From assembly GCF_000980895.1 (NCBI RefSeq), contig NZ_LAZX01000085.1, positions 1 to 64,000 on the forward strand: a DNA stretch of 64,000 bases, in the 5' to 3' direction. Both the position numbers and the translations under genes were made by a program. Shown piece after piece: positions 52,545 through 61,300 of the stretch (position 1 is the stretch's first letter; the number at the start of each line of letters is the position of its first letter). A model generated the notes under the pieces. That model searched no databases, had not been told where the DNA came from, and saw only the letters and a program-made list of their open reading frames with translations. Source of the stretch: Sphingomonas sp. Ag1 (GTDB taxonomy: Bacteria > Pseudomonadota > Alphaproteobacteria > Sphingomonadales > Sphingomonadaceae).

Positions 52545-53225
52545 ATGGACGTCCGAACGATGCACGATCGCTGGTCCGATGTTGCCGAGCTGATTGCGGC
52601 CCATCGCGAGATCGCGGGCCTGCTGATCGGCGCGCTCACCTTTCTGGAATGTACCGCGGTGGTGGGCGTGCTGTTTCCCGCGACGGCGACGATGCTGGCG
52701 ATTGGGGGGATGGTCGGCGCGCGGCTGCTCGACCCGATCGTCATCGGCCCGCCTGCGATCATCGGGGCGATCCTGGGCGGCTGGCTGTCGTTCCGGATGG
52801 GTCGCTGGCTTGGCCCGCGGGTGCTGTACCGCCGGCCGTTCCGGCGCCATCGCCCCGCTGCGGCGCGGGCGCGATTGCTGTTCAGCCGCCACGGTGTCGC
52901 CCTGCTGCTGGCAGCGCGCTATTATGCGCCGGCGCGCGCGACCGTGCCGATGGTGGCCGGCATCCTCAACATGCGCCGGTCGCGCTTCCACATCGCAGAT
53001 GCGGCGGCCGCAGTGCTGTGGGTCTTGTCGCTGCTGACGATCGGCAGCCTCGCCGCCGCTGCACTTGATGAGGTGGCGATCGGCGCGACGGGCAAGCTGA
53101 TCCTGTTTGCCGCGATGGTGATCCTGACGAGCGCGATCAGCACCGCCGCGATGAAGCGGCTGTTTGGCGGAGAGCGCGGCCGGGTGCGCGGTGGGATGGA
53201 CGCGCGGGAGGCGGCGCGTCCGTGA
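52545..53225 (+). CDS. DedA family membrane protein
   Basis: 226-aa inner-membrane protein with several helices and the VTT/SNARE-assoc signatures LECTAVVGVLFPATATMLAIGG and the conserved RYYAPARATVPMVAGI segment. Proteins of this family recycle lipid carriers such as undecaprenyl phosphate across the membrane. The start at 52545 has no strong ribosome site; ATG 52560 is an alternative. Its stop overlaps the start of the next lipid-kinase gene (GTGA), so both are co-translated. Confidence 0.88.
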   Translation: MDVRTMHDRWSDVAELIAAHREIAGLLIGALTFLECTAVVGVLFPATATMLAIGGMVGARLLDPIVIGPPAIIGAILGGWLSFRMGRWLGPRVLYRRPFRRHRPAAARARLLFSRHGVALLLAARYYAPARATVPMVAGILNMRRSRFHIADAAAAVLWVLSLLTIGSLAAAALDEVAIGATGKLILFAAMVILTSAISTAAMKRLFGGERGRVRGGMDAREAARP

Positions 53226-54184
53226 CCCTCGCCCTTGCCGCGGCCATCCCGGCCGCAACTCATCGCGTGGCGATCGTCCGCAACATCTACAGCCGGCACA
53301 ATCGGGGTCGGGCCGACGCGCACCAGCCAGCCACGGTCGCGGGCATCCCGGTGCACGAGCCTGCCAGCAAGGCGGCGCTGGAACGCCATCTGGCGCAGCT
53401 TGCGGCCGAGGGGGTGGAGACGCTGGTCGTTGACGGCGGTGACGGAACGATCCGTGATATCCTGACGATCGGCCTGCCCCTCTTCGGTGCCCGAATGCCG
53501 GCGATCGCGCCGGCCCCATCCGGCAAGACCAATGCGCTGGCGCATGACCTCGGCATTGGCACGCGCTCGCTTGAGGATGCCGTGCGGGCAATCGCAGACG
53601 GCCGGCGGGTCACGCGCCGCGCGCTGGCAGTGACGCGGGCAGGGGAGGCGACGGTGCTGCACGGCTTCTTGTTGGGCAGCGGCGCCTTCGTGCGCGCCAC
53701 TGCGCTGGCGCAGCGGGCACATCGCTTCGGCGCGTTCAACGGGGTCGCCGTGGGACTGTCGCTCGCCTCGGTGATCGGCCGGACGCTATTTGGCGGTGAC
53801 AATGGCGTCTGGCGCCGTGGGGAGCCGATGGCGCTGGCACGCGACGGCAGGGTCGCGATCGACCACCAGACCTATATGTTTCTGGCCGCCGCGCTGACCC
53901 GCTTCCCGCTGGGATTAGCGCCGCTCGGGAATGGGCCGTTTGCGGACGACCGTGTCGCCAGCCTCACCATCGACGCACCGCCGCGGCACTTGCCACGCTA
54001 CTTGCCGGCGCTGCTGCGCGGCGGTGCCGACGATGCGCTCGCACGGGCCGGCTATCACCGCTGCCGCGACCGTCAGGTGGAGCTGGACACCACAAGCGGC
54101 TTCGTGATCGACGGCGAGCGGTTCGATGGCGGACGGATCATGATCCGGCGCGGCCCGGTCGTGACCTTCATCGCCGGCCGCTGA
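53222..54184 (+). CDS. Diacylglycerol kinase family (DAGK catalytic domain) protein
   Basis: 320-aa soluble lipid kinase-like enzyme. The DAGK signature VVDGGDGTIRDIL (nucleotide binding) and PSGKTNALAHDLG are present; the C-terminal beta domain contains the SGFVIDGERFDGGRI motif typical of the fold. It would phosphorylate a membrane lipid alcohol with ATP. The GTG start overlaps the dedA stop, implying a joint role in lipid carrier or phospholipid metabolism. Confidence 0.88.
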   Translation: MTLALAAAIPAATHRVAIVRNIYSRHNRGRADAHQPATVAGIPVHEPASKAALERHLAQLAAEGVETLVVDGGDGTIRDILTIGLPLFGARMPAIAPAPSGKTNALAHDLGIGTRSLEDAVRAIADGRRVTRRALAVTRAGEATVLHGFLLGSGAFVRATALAQRAHRFGAFNGVAVGLSLASVIGRTLFGGDNGVWRRGEPMALARDGRVAIDHQTYMFLAAALTRFPLGLAPLGNGPFADDRVASLTIDAPPRHLPRYLPALLRGGADDALARAGYHRCRDRQVELDTTSGFVIDGERFDGGRIMIRRGPVVTFIAGR

Positions 54185-54312
54185 TCCATCGACAATCATT
54201 GAAAGCTGCCAATGTTGTGCCCGGCGGCCGGCGCGAACGGCACCCGCCCGCCTTGTGACGCGTTAATGATCCGAAGCGACCCCGTTGCGGGGCCGTGACA
54301 AGGAGAACGACC

Positions 54313-54495
54313 ATGGGTGAAGCCACCGACAAGCTCGCCGCCGCCGGCAACAAGCTGGCTGGCAACATCAAGGAAGCGGTCGGCAAGTCGACCAACAATC
54401 CCGATCTCGCCGCCGAAGGCCAGGCGCAGCAACTCAAGGGCACCGGCCAGGATGTGAAGGGCAGCGTCAAGGGCGCGCTGGGCGACAAGATCTGA
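54313..54495 (+). CDS. CsbD family stress protein
   Basis: 60-residue hydrophilic protein of the CsbD family (start MGEATDKLAAAGNKLAGNIK, then EAVGKSTN and the second repeat-like KGTGQDVKGSVKGAL). CsbD proteins are induced by general stress in many bacteria; their molecular role is unknown. ATG 54313 follows AAGGAG at good spacing. No EcfG consensus is seen upstream. Confidence 0.92.
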   Translation: MGEATDKLAAAGNKLAGNIKEAVGKSTNNPDLAAEGQAQQLKGTGQDVKGSVKGALGDKI

Positions 54496-54506
54496 ACCGA
54501 TGGCCT

Positions 54507-54534
54507 GCCGCGCCGGGAAGATGTCCGGCGCGGC
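54507..54534. terminator. Bidirectional hairpin between csbD-like and kinase genes
   Basis: Perfect 10-bp stem GCCGCGCCGG / CCGGCGCGGC with an 8-nt loop in the 45-bp gap between convergent genes. GC-rich without a T run. Confidence 0.6.
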
Positions 54535-54540
54535 GGGCGA

Positions 54541-55902
54541 TCAATGTGCGGCCTTTTGCATCCGCGGCAGGATGATCCGCACGCTGAGCCCCGGCGCATT
54601 GTCGGCCAGCTCGATCGTGCCACCGTGCGAGGCGACGATCGCCGCCACCAGGCTCAGGCCCAGCCCGTGGCCGCTGCCGCCACTCGCCATTCGCTCAAAC
54701 GGTTGCAGCGCGCGCGCCCGATCCGCCTCGGCAATGCCAGGGCCATCGTCGGCGATGGTCAGCTCGGCCGTTGGATGGGCGCTGTCCTTGCCCGATGTCA
54801 GTGACAGCGTGATGCGCGTCCCCGGCGGCGTGTAGCGCAAGGCGTTTTCCAGCAGGTTGACGACGATCTGCGCCAGGAGGTCGCGGTCGCCGTTGACGGT
54901 GATGCCCGGCTCCAGCCGGGTGACAAGCGCGCGTCGCCCGTCCTCCGCCGCCAGCGCATAGCTTTCCGCGAGCGCCTCGACCGTGGCGGTGAGCGCGACA
55001 GGACGGAAATAGGCCCGAAGCCCGCCTGCTTCGACCTCGGCGATGCGCAGCAGCGCCGCGAACAGCGACAGGATTGAATCGATATCGGCGATCGACCGCT
55101 CGATCGCCGCAGCTTCCGGCGTACCCTCTCCGGCATCGGCCAGCGATTGCTCCATCCGCAGCCGCAGCCGCATGATCGGCGTGCGCAGCTCATGCGCGAC
55201 GTCGCTCGATACACGGCGAAGGTTGACGATGTGCGCCGCGTTGCGATCCAGCATATCGTTCAGCGTCGCGGCGAGCTGGTCGAACTCGTCATTCTGCTGG
55301 CTGACCGGTATCCGGGCGTCGAGCTGCCCGCGGCTGACCGCGCTGGCGATGCGATTGATGGTGTTGAGGCGGCCGATGATGGTGCGGCCGAACAGCGCGC
55401 TGCCGACGATGGCGATGGCGACCAGCAATACGAGTCCCAGCGCAAACAGGAACAGCAGGCGATTGCGCAGCTGGACGGGCAGGTCCGATTCCATCGCCAC
55501 CGTCAACTGAAGCCCGCCGGGCAGCCGGGTGACGAGCGATCGCGCGGGGTGTCCCTCGCCATCGGGATCGCGGAAACGGATGTCGTGCCAGCCCTCGCCC
55601 AGCGCCTCGGTAACGAGTTCGCCGCCCAGCCGTTGCCCGTCGGGCGCGGTCAGGAGATAGCCGAAGCTGTTGACGCCGCGATCGTCGCGCCGGCGCAGCG
55701 CCTCCATCAGCGCGGCAAGATCGCCTTCCTCGGCAACGGCCCGCAGCGCGCGGGTTTCGGCGATGATCTGTGCGTCGAGCTGCTCATGCACCACGTCCTC
55801 GCCGAGCAGATAGGCGCCGGCACCGAGCAGCAGGGTGACCAGCGCGAAGCCGGCGGTGAAGAACAGCGTGATCTGCCGGACCGTATGCGCGCGGTCAGGC
55901 AT
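54541..55902 (-). CDS. Sensor histidine kinase (HAMP type)
   Basis: 453-aa membrane kinase: transmembrane helix 11-33, periplasmic domain 34-145, second helix 148-172, HAMP, then the H-box SSDVAHELRTPIMRLR with His237 and a HATPase domain (NLLENALRYTPPGT, DDGPGI, GHGLGLSLV). It overlaps the response regulator gene by 8 bases. The element shared by the two dedA promoters makes this pair a candidate regulator of envelope lipid-carrier genes; the signal is unknown. Confidence 0.92.
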   Translation of the reverse strand: MPDRAHTVRQITLFFTAGFALVTLLLGAGAYLLGEDVVHEQLDAQIIAETRALRAVAEEGDLAALMEALRRRDDRGVNSFGYLLTAPDGQRLGGELVTEALGEGWHDIRFRDPDGEGHPARSLVTRLPGGLQLTVAMESDLPVQLRNRLLFLFALGLVLLVAIAIVGSALFGRTIIGRLNTINRIASAVSRGQLDARIPVSQQNDEFDQLAATLNDMLDRNAAHIVNLRRVSSDVAHELRTPIMRLRLRMEQSLADAGEGTPEAAAIERSIADIDSILSLFAALLRIAEVEAGGLRAYFRPVALTATVEALAESYALAAEDGRRALVTRLEPGITVNGDRDLLAQIVVNLLENALRYTPPGTRITLSLTSGKDSAHPTAELTIADDGPGIAEADRARALQPFERMASGGSGHGLGLSLVAAIVASHGGTIELADNAPGLSVRIILPRMQKAAH

Positions 55903-56566
55903 CGGGATTCAATCGGTAGCCGACACCGCGCACCGTGGTGATGGCGTCGACGGCAAAGCCCGCGTTCAGTTTCTGCCGCAGCCGGCTCATGTGCGTTTCG
56001 ACGATGTTGGTCTGCGGATCGAAATGGAGGTGCCAGACCTGCTCCAGCAGCATGGTGCGCGACACGGTCTTTCCATTCTGGCTGACCAGCCGTTCGAGCA
56101 ACGCGAACTCGCGCGGCTGGAGAACGATGCGCTGGTCGCCACGCCACGCTTCGCGGCGCAGCCGATCGATCCGGATGCTGCCGAAGGTGGCGACCGCCTG
56201 CAGGTTCATGCCCCGCCGCAGCAGCGCCTCGACGCGCGCGACCAGTTCCGCCACCGCAAAGGGCTTCACCAGATAATCATCCGCCCCCGCGCGCAGCCCG
56301 GTTACCCGGTCCTCGATCGATCCTAGCGCCGTGAGCATCAGCACCGGGCCTAGATAGCCGCGGCCGCGCGCCTCGATCACCATCGAAACGCCGTCCGTGT
56401 CGGGCAGCATGCGGTCCACGACGAGGAGGTCGGGGGCATCCGCCTGCAAGCTGCGCAACCCGGCCTCGGCGCTGGGTTCAACGACCGCCGTATGTCCCTC
56501 CGCGGTCAAGGCATCGAGGATCCGCGCGCCCGCCTCCGCCTCGTCCTCGACAATCAGCAATCGCAC
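55895..56566 (-). CDS. OmpR family response regulator
   Basis: 223-aa regulator with receiver domain (Asp51 in LLVVDRMLPDTDG, Lys in YLVKPF) and a C-terminal winged helix (LLERLVSQNGKTVSR, THMSRLRQKL, VRGVGYRL). It leads a two-gene operon with the kinase. Its divergent promoter region with the DedA-UppP operon holds the CAATC-N12-GATTG element, 76 bases from its start, suggesting autoregulation. Confidence 0.94.
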   Translation of the reverse strand: MRLLIVEDEAEAGARILDALTAEGHTAVVEPSAEAGLRSLQADAPDLLVVDRMLPDTDGVSMVIEARGRGYLGPVLMLTALGSIEDRVTGLRAGADDYLVKPFAVAELVARVEALLRRGMNLQAVATFGSIRIDRLRREAWRGDQRIVLQPREFALLERLVSQNGKTVSRTMLLEQVWHLHFDPQTNIVETHMSRLRQKLNAGFAVDAITTVRGVGYRLNPDA

Positions 56567-56641
56567 GCACCACCTCCCGCCGTGATCCCCTCACTCATAA
56601 ACGCTGTTGCGCGGCATCGCGCGGCAGAAAGGTTGCAAATT

Positions 56642-56668
56642 CCCAATCTTCGGGGCGGGCGATTGAGC
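56642..56668. promoter_or_regulatory. CAATC-N12-GATTG element upstream of the second dedA gene
   Basis: CCCAATCTT at 56642-56650 and GATTG at 56661-56665, matching 52381-52407 at 21 of 27 positions. It lies between the divergent two-component operon and the dedA-uppP operon, so one bound regulator could act on both. Confidence 0.5.
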
Positions 56669-56761
56669 GTCCGCGTCGGTCCGCCTAGTGCCGCAACCCC
56701 GTGACCTGTGCCCTGTCCCCCGCCACCCGCCGTTCCACTCGCCCCATCGGGAGCCGCTGAC

Positions 56762-57433
56762 GTGGATGAAGCAATCGGCCGCGTCGCCACCTTCATCGCC
56801 GATCATGCCATCTGGGCCGGACCGATCGTCATGCTGCTGACCTTTGGCGAATCCTTGGTCGTCATCGGCATGCTGATCCCCGCCACCGCGCTGATGATCG
56901 CGATCGGTGGGATGATCGGCACCGGTCTGCTGGATCCGGCGAGCGTACTGATCTGGGCCATCGTTGGCGCGGTCCTCGGCGACTGGGTATCCTATGTGCT
57001 CGGCCGCAAGTTCGGACCGGCGGCGTTCCGGCGCTGGCCGCTCAACCGCTATCGGCTGGCGGCGGCAAAGGCGCGGCTGGTGTTTCGCCGTTATGGCGCG
57101 GCGTCGATCCTGCTGGGCCGGTTCCTCGGTCCGATGCGGTCGACCGTACCGCTGGTCGCCGGGGTGCTCGGCATGCGCCAGCGCACCTTCCAGATCGCCA
57201 ATGTCGTCTCGGCGATCCTGTGGGTGCCCGCGCTGCTGCTGCCCGGCTATCTCGCGGCGCGGTCGGTCGGCGGCGTGCAGATCACCGAGATGCACCTTCT
57301 CGCCGTGGCCGGCATCGTCGCGGTCATCACGCTGGGCGGCAGCGCGCTGAGCGTGCGGTTCCTGCGCCGCGGCATGGCCCCGCGTGAGCGCCGCGCCCTG
57401 ACCCCGCGCACGCCGCAGCGCGACCCCTCCTGA
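56762..57433 (+). CDS. DedA family membrane protein
   Basis: 223-aa relative of the protein at 52545 with the same core ([26 protein letters not shown] and [19 protein letters not shown]). Directly upstream of uppP by 2 bases, so the pair probably works on the undecaprenyl carrier: UppP removes a phosphate from the diphosphate outside, and DedA-type flippases return the monophosphate inward. GTG 56762 has GGGAG about 9 bases upstream; the frame extends to 56708 through promoter sequence. Confidence 0.88.
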   Translation: MDEAIGRVATFIADHAIWAGPIVMLLTFGESLVVIGMLIPATALMIAIGGMIGTGLLDPASVLIWAIVGAVLGDWVSYVLGRKFGPAAFRRWPLNRYRLAAAKARLVFRRYGAASILLGRFLGPMRSTVPLVAGVLGMRQRTFQIANVVSAILWVPALLLPGYLAARSVGGVQITEMHLLAVAGIVAVITLGGSALSVRFLRRGMAPRERRALTPRTPQRDPS

Positions 57434-57435
57434 CG

Positions 57436-58272
57436 ATGGCGAGCAGCTGGGTCGAGGCGGCGATCCTGGGGCTGGTACAGGGGCTGACCGAGTTTCTGCC
57501 CGTTTCGTCCAGCGCGCATCTGCGCATCGTGGGGGCGCTGATGAACCCCGGAACGGATCCGGGCGCCGCCTTCACCGCCATCACGCAGATCGGCACCGAA
57601 CTGGCCGTGCTGCTGTACTTCCGCCGCGATCTGTGGCGCATCGCCACCGCATGGCTGGGCGCGCTGGGCAAGCCGTGGCGCGCGATGGACGCCGACGCGC
57701 GCGCCGGCTGGCTGGTGCTGATCGGCACGCTGCCGATCGTGGTGCTCGGCCTGTTGTTCAAGGATGCGATCGAAACGGTGCTGCGCGACCTGCGCATCAC
57801 CGCGACCATGCTGATCGTGTTCGCGATTGTCCTCGGCTTCGCCGACCGTGTCGGGGCGAAGCGCCGGCCGCTGGAATCGATGAGCGTGCGCGACGGCATC
57901 CTGCTCGGCTTTGCACAGGCGATGGCGCTGATTCCCGGCGTGTCCCGGTCAGGGGGCACGATCAGCGCCGGGCTGCTGCTGGGTTACACGCGTGAGGCAG
58001 CGGCGCGCTATTCATTCCTCCTCGCCGTGCCCGCCGTGCTGGGCTCCGGATTGTATCAGTTGGCGAAAAGCTGGGGTGACTGGGGCCCGATCGGGCCGGG
58101 TGAAACCGCGCTGGCGACGCTGATCGCCTTCATCGTCGGCTATGGCGTCATCGTCGTGTTCCTGCGGCTGGTGAGCACACGCGGCTATTGGCCTTTCGTG
58201 ATCTACCGCATTGCCATCGGGCTCGCCGTATTCGCACTGGTCAGCGCGGGGATCATTCCCGCGACTGCCTGA
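57436..58272 (+). CDS. uppP: Undecaprenyl-diphosphatase (UppP/BacA)
   Basis: 278-aa inner-membrane phosphatase that converts undecaprenyl diphosphate to the monophosphate for reuse in peptidoglycan and other glycan synthesis. The two active-site motifs are [14 protein letters not shown] and [17 protein letters not shown]. About eight helices; length normal. Two bases after the dedA stop. Confidence 0.95.
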   Translation: MASSWVEAAILGLVQGLTEFLPVSSSAHLRIVGALMNPGTDPGAAFTAITQIGTELAVLLYFRRDLWRIATAWLGALGKPWRAMDADARAGWLVLIGTLPIVVLGLLFKDAIETVLRDLRITATMLIVFAIVLGFADRVGAKRRPLESMSVRDGILLGFAQAMALIPGVSRSGGTISAGLLLGYTREAAARYSFLLAVPAVLGSGLYQLAKSWGDWGPIGPGETALATLIAFIVGYGVIVVFLRLVSTRGYWPFVIYRIAIGLAVFALVSAGIIPATA

Positions 58273-58347
58273 TCCCACCCTGCTATTCCGCTGGACTTGA
58301 GCCGCGCGGAAAGTAGCCTGGAAGGCGGGCATCGGAGGGGTGGGGGC

Positions 58348-61300
58348 ATGAAGCCAACGATTGGGTTTGCGCTGCTGGCCATGCTCCTCGTGCCCGCCAG
58401 CGTGTCGGGTGACAACAGCCCTCGCGTCGTCATGGCTACGCCCGGCGGCAGCGGCGGGACGATCGATCGCTTCACGATCCGCTTCAGCCAGCCGATGGTG
58501 CCGCTGGGCGATCCGCGCGCGGCGTCACCCGTCACCGTCACCTGTTCGATCAACGGCGAGGGTCGCTGGGTCGATCAGCAGACCTATGTGTGGGAATTCG
58601 TCGGTCCGCTCCCCGGCGGCACGAGCTGCGAACTCAAGACGCGCGACGGGCTGAAGAGCGTCAGCGGCTATGCGCTGCCCGCGCAGCAGCGCTTCACCGT
58701 CGACGCCGGCGGTCCGCGTGCGCGTGCCGTGCTTCCCGCCAGCCGTGACGAGATCGAGGAGGATCAGGTGTTCCTGGTCGCCGCCAATATGCGCGCCTTG
58801 CCTGCCTCGGTGGCCGCCAATGCCTATTGCGCGGTGGATGGGATCGGCGAGAAGATCGCGGTCGACGTTCTGCCCGCCGATGTGCCGGCCAAGGTGCTGT
58901 CGGGGATGGGCAGCGATCGCTGGGAAGTGCGCAGCTTCCTCGAAAATGCCGGCCTTCCCGACGCGCTCCCCGACAATGCCGCAGACCGGCAGAAGATGCT
59001 GGGGGCGGTGACGGCGCTGCAATGCCGGCGCCCGCTGCCGCCGGGACGCGACATGGCGCTGGTGTGGGGCGGAAAGATCGCAGGCGCTGGCGGCAGGCTG
59101 GCCGGCGCCGACCAGCGTTTCGACTATAGCGTGCGCGCGCCTTTCACGGCGCGGTTCGAATGCAGCCGCACCAATCCGCAAGCGGGGTGCAGCCCGGTAC
59201 AGCCGGCGCGGGTCCGCTTCACCGCGCCCGTGCCGCTGAGCCAGGCCGCTGCGATCCGCCTGACCACCGCCGATGGCAAGCAGATCGCGCCCAAGCTGTC
59301 GGATGAGGCGCGCCGTAATGCGACGGTGACCGACGTGACCTTTGCCGCGCCGCTGCCGGCGGGCACCACCGGCACGATCACGCTCCCTGCGGGGATCAAG
59401 GATGAGAGCGGGCGCCCGCTCGCCAATGCCGAACGCTTCCCCCTCGACGTCCGCTTCGATGTGGCACCCCCGCTGGTGAAGTTCGCCGCGAGCTTCGGCA
59501 TCCTCGAGGCTGGCGAGGGCGGCGTGCTGCCGGTGACGGTGCGCAACGTCGAGCCTGAGTTGCAGGGCCGCGGCGTGGCGGTTAGCGGCGACAGCCTGCG
59601 CGTGACTGGCGGCGATGGCGAGATCGCACGCTGGTTGCGCGCGGTCGCCACCGCGGACGAGACCGACATTGAGACGGTCGAACGGGGATCGGAAACGATC
59701 CGCATCAATCACACGGGCGAGAAATCCATCCTCCCCGCTGGTGCCGGATCGCCGATCACGGTGACGTTGCCGGGCAAGGGCAAGGAGTTCGAAGTCGTCG
59801 GCATTCCGCTGACCAAGCCGGGCTTCTACGTGGTCGAGCTCGCCAGTCCGGTGCTTGGCCGCGCGCTGCTGGGTCGCGATCAGACGCGCTATGTCGCCAC
59901 TGCTGCGCTGGTCACCAACATGGCGGTCCATTTCAAATGGGGAGAGGAACGCAGCCTTGCCTGGGTAACGCAATTGTCGGACGGCAAGCCCGCCGCGAAT
60001 GCGCTGGTGCAGGTGACCGACAGTTGCACGGGCAAGCTGCTGGCGCGCGGCATGACCGATCGCACCGGCGGCCTCTTCATCCCCGCCGGCCTGCCGCGGC
60101 CCGAAACCTATTCCAATTGCGAATCCGTCGGTTCTCCCCATGCGCTGATGGTCTCCGCGCGGCGCGGCGACGATTTCAGCTTCGCGCTCTCCGACTGGGG
60201 CGAGGGCATCCGGCCGTATGATTTCGACCTGCCCTATGGCTACACCGCGCGTGGCGAGATGGTCCACACCGTGTTCGATCGCGCGCTCGTGCGGCGGGGC
60301 GACACGATCCACATGAAGCATATCCTGCGCCGTCCGATCGGCGCCGGATTCGCCCTGGCGCCCGCCGTTCGTGGCACGCTGCGCTTGTCGCACCGCGGAT
60401 CGGACACACAGTTCGAGCTGCCACTGGCGATCAATGCCAGCGGCGTGGGCGAAAACAGCTGGACCGCCCCCAAGGGCGCGCCAATGGGGGATTACGACCT
60501 CTCGATCATCGCGGGCGATCGATCGATCGAGACGAACCAGTCCTTCCGCGTCGACGAATATCGCCTGCCCACCATGCGCGCTACAGTGACAGGTCCGAAG
60601 GCGGCGCTGGTGCGGCCGGCCCGTGTGCCACTTGACCTCTACGCCGGCTATCTGTCGGGCGGCGGCGCATCCAACCTGCCGGTGGACCTGCGCGTCGGCT
60701 GGTTCGCGCGCAGTGCAACGCCCGCGGGCTATGACAATTTCACCTTTGGCGGACGTGCGGTCATCGAAGGCGTACGGCCGCTGAACGGTGAGGGCGAGGA
60801 GGATCGCACCGAATTGCCACCGACGCAGACGGTGCCAGTGCGCCTGGGCGCCGATGGCACCGCACGCCAGACGATCGACGTACCGCAATCACTCGACGGC
60901 AGCGCCGACATGCGCGTTGAGATGGATTACCAGGATGCCAATGGCGAGACGCTGACCGCGTCGCGCACCATCCCCATCTATGCCTCCGGGGTGCAACTGG
61001 GCATCCGAACCGACGGCTGGCTGATGAAGCAGGATGACCTCAGGCTGCGGTTCGTCGCGCTGAACACCGAGGGAAAGCCGATCAAGGGGCAGAAGATCGC
61101 GGTGGCGCTGTACCGCCGTGAGGTGTTGACCGCGCGGCGGCGGCTGATCGGCGGCTTCTACGCCTATGACAATCAGATGCGCACGACGAAGCTGGACGCT
61201 GGGTGCACCGCGACCACCGACGCGCAGGGGCTGGCGCAATGCACCGTCGACCCGGGGGTGTCGGGCGAAGTCTATGCCGTGGCGACCACCACGGATGCCG

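Noticed and set aside
58525..60888. 787-codon minus-strand frame opposite the alpha-2-macroglobulin gene
   Set aside because: Antisense shadow of a coding frame with signal peptide and thioester motif; no domain seen.
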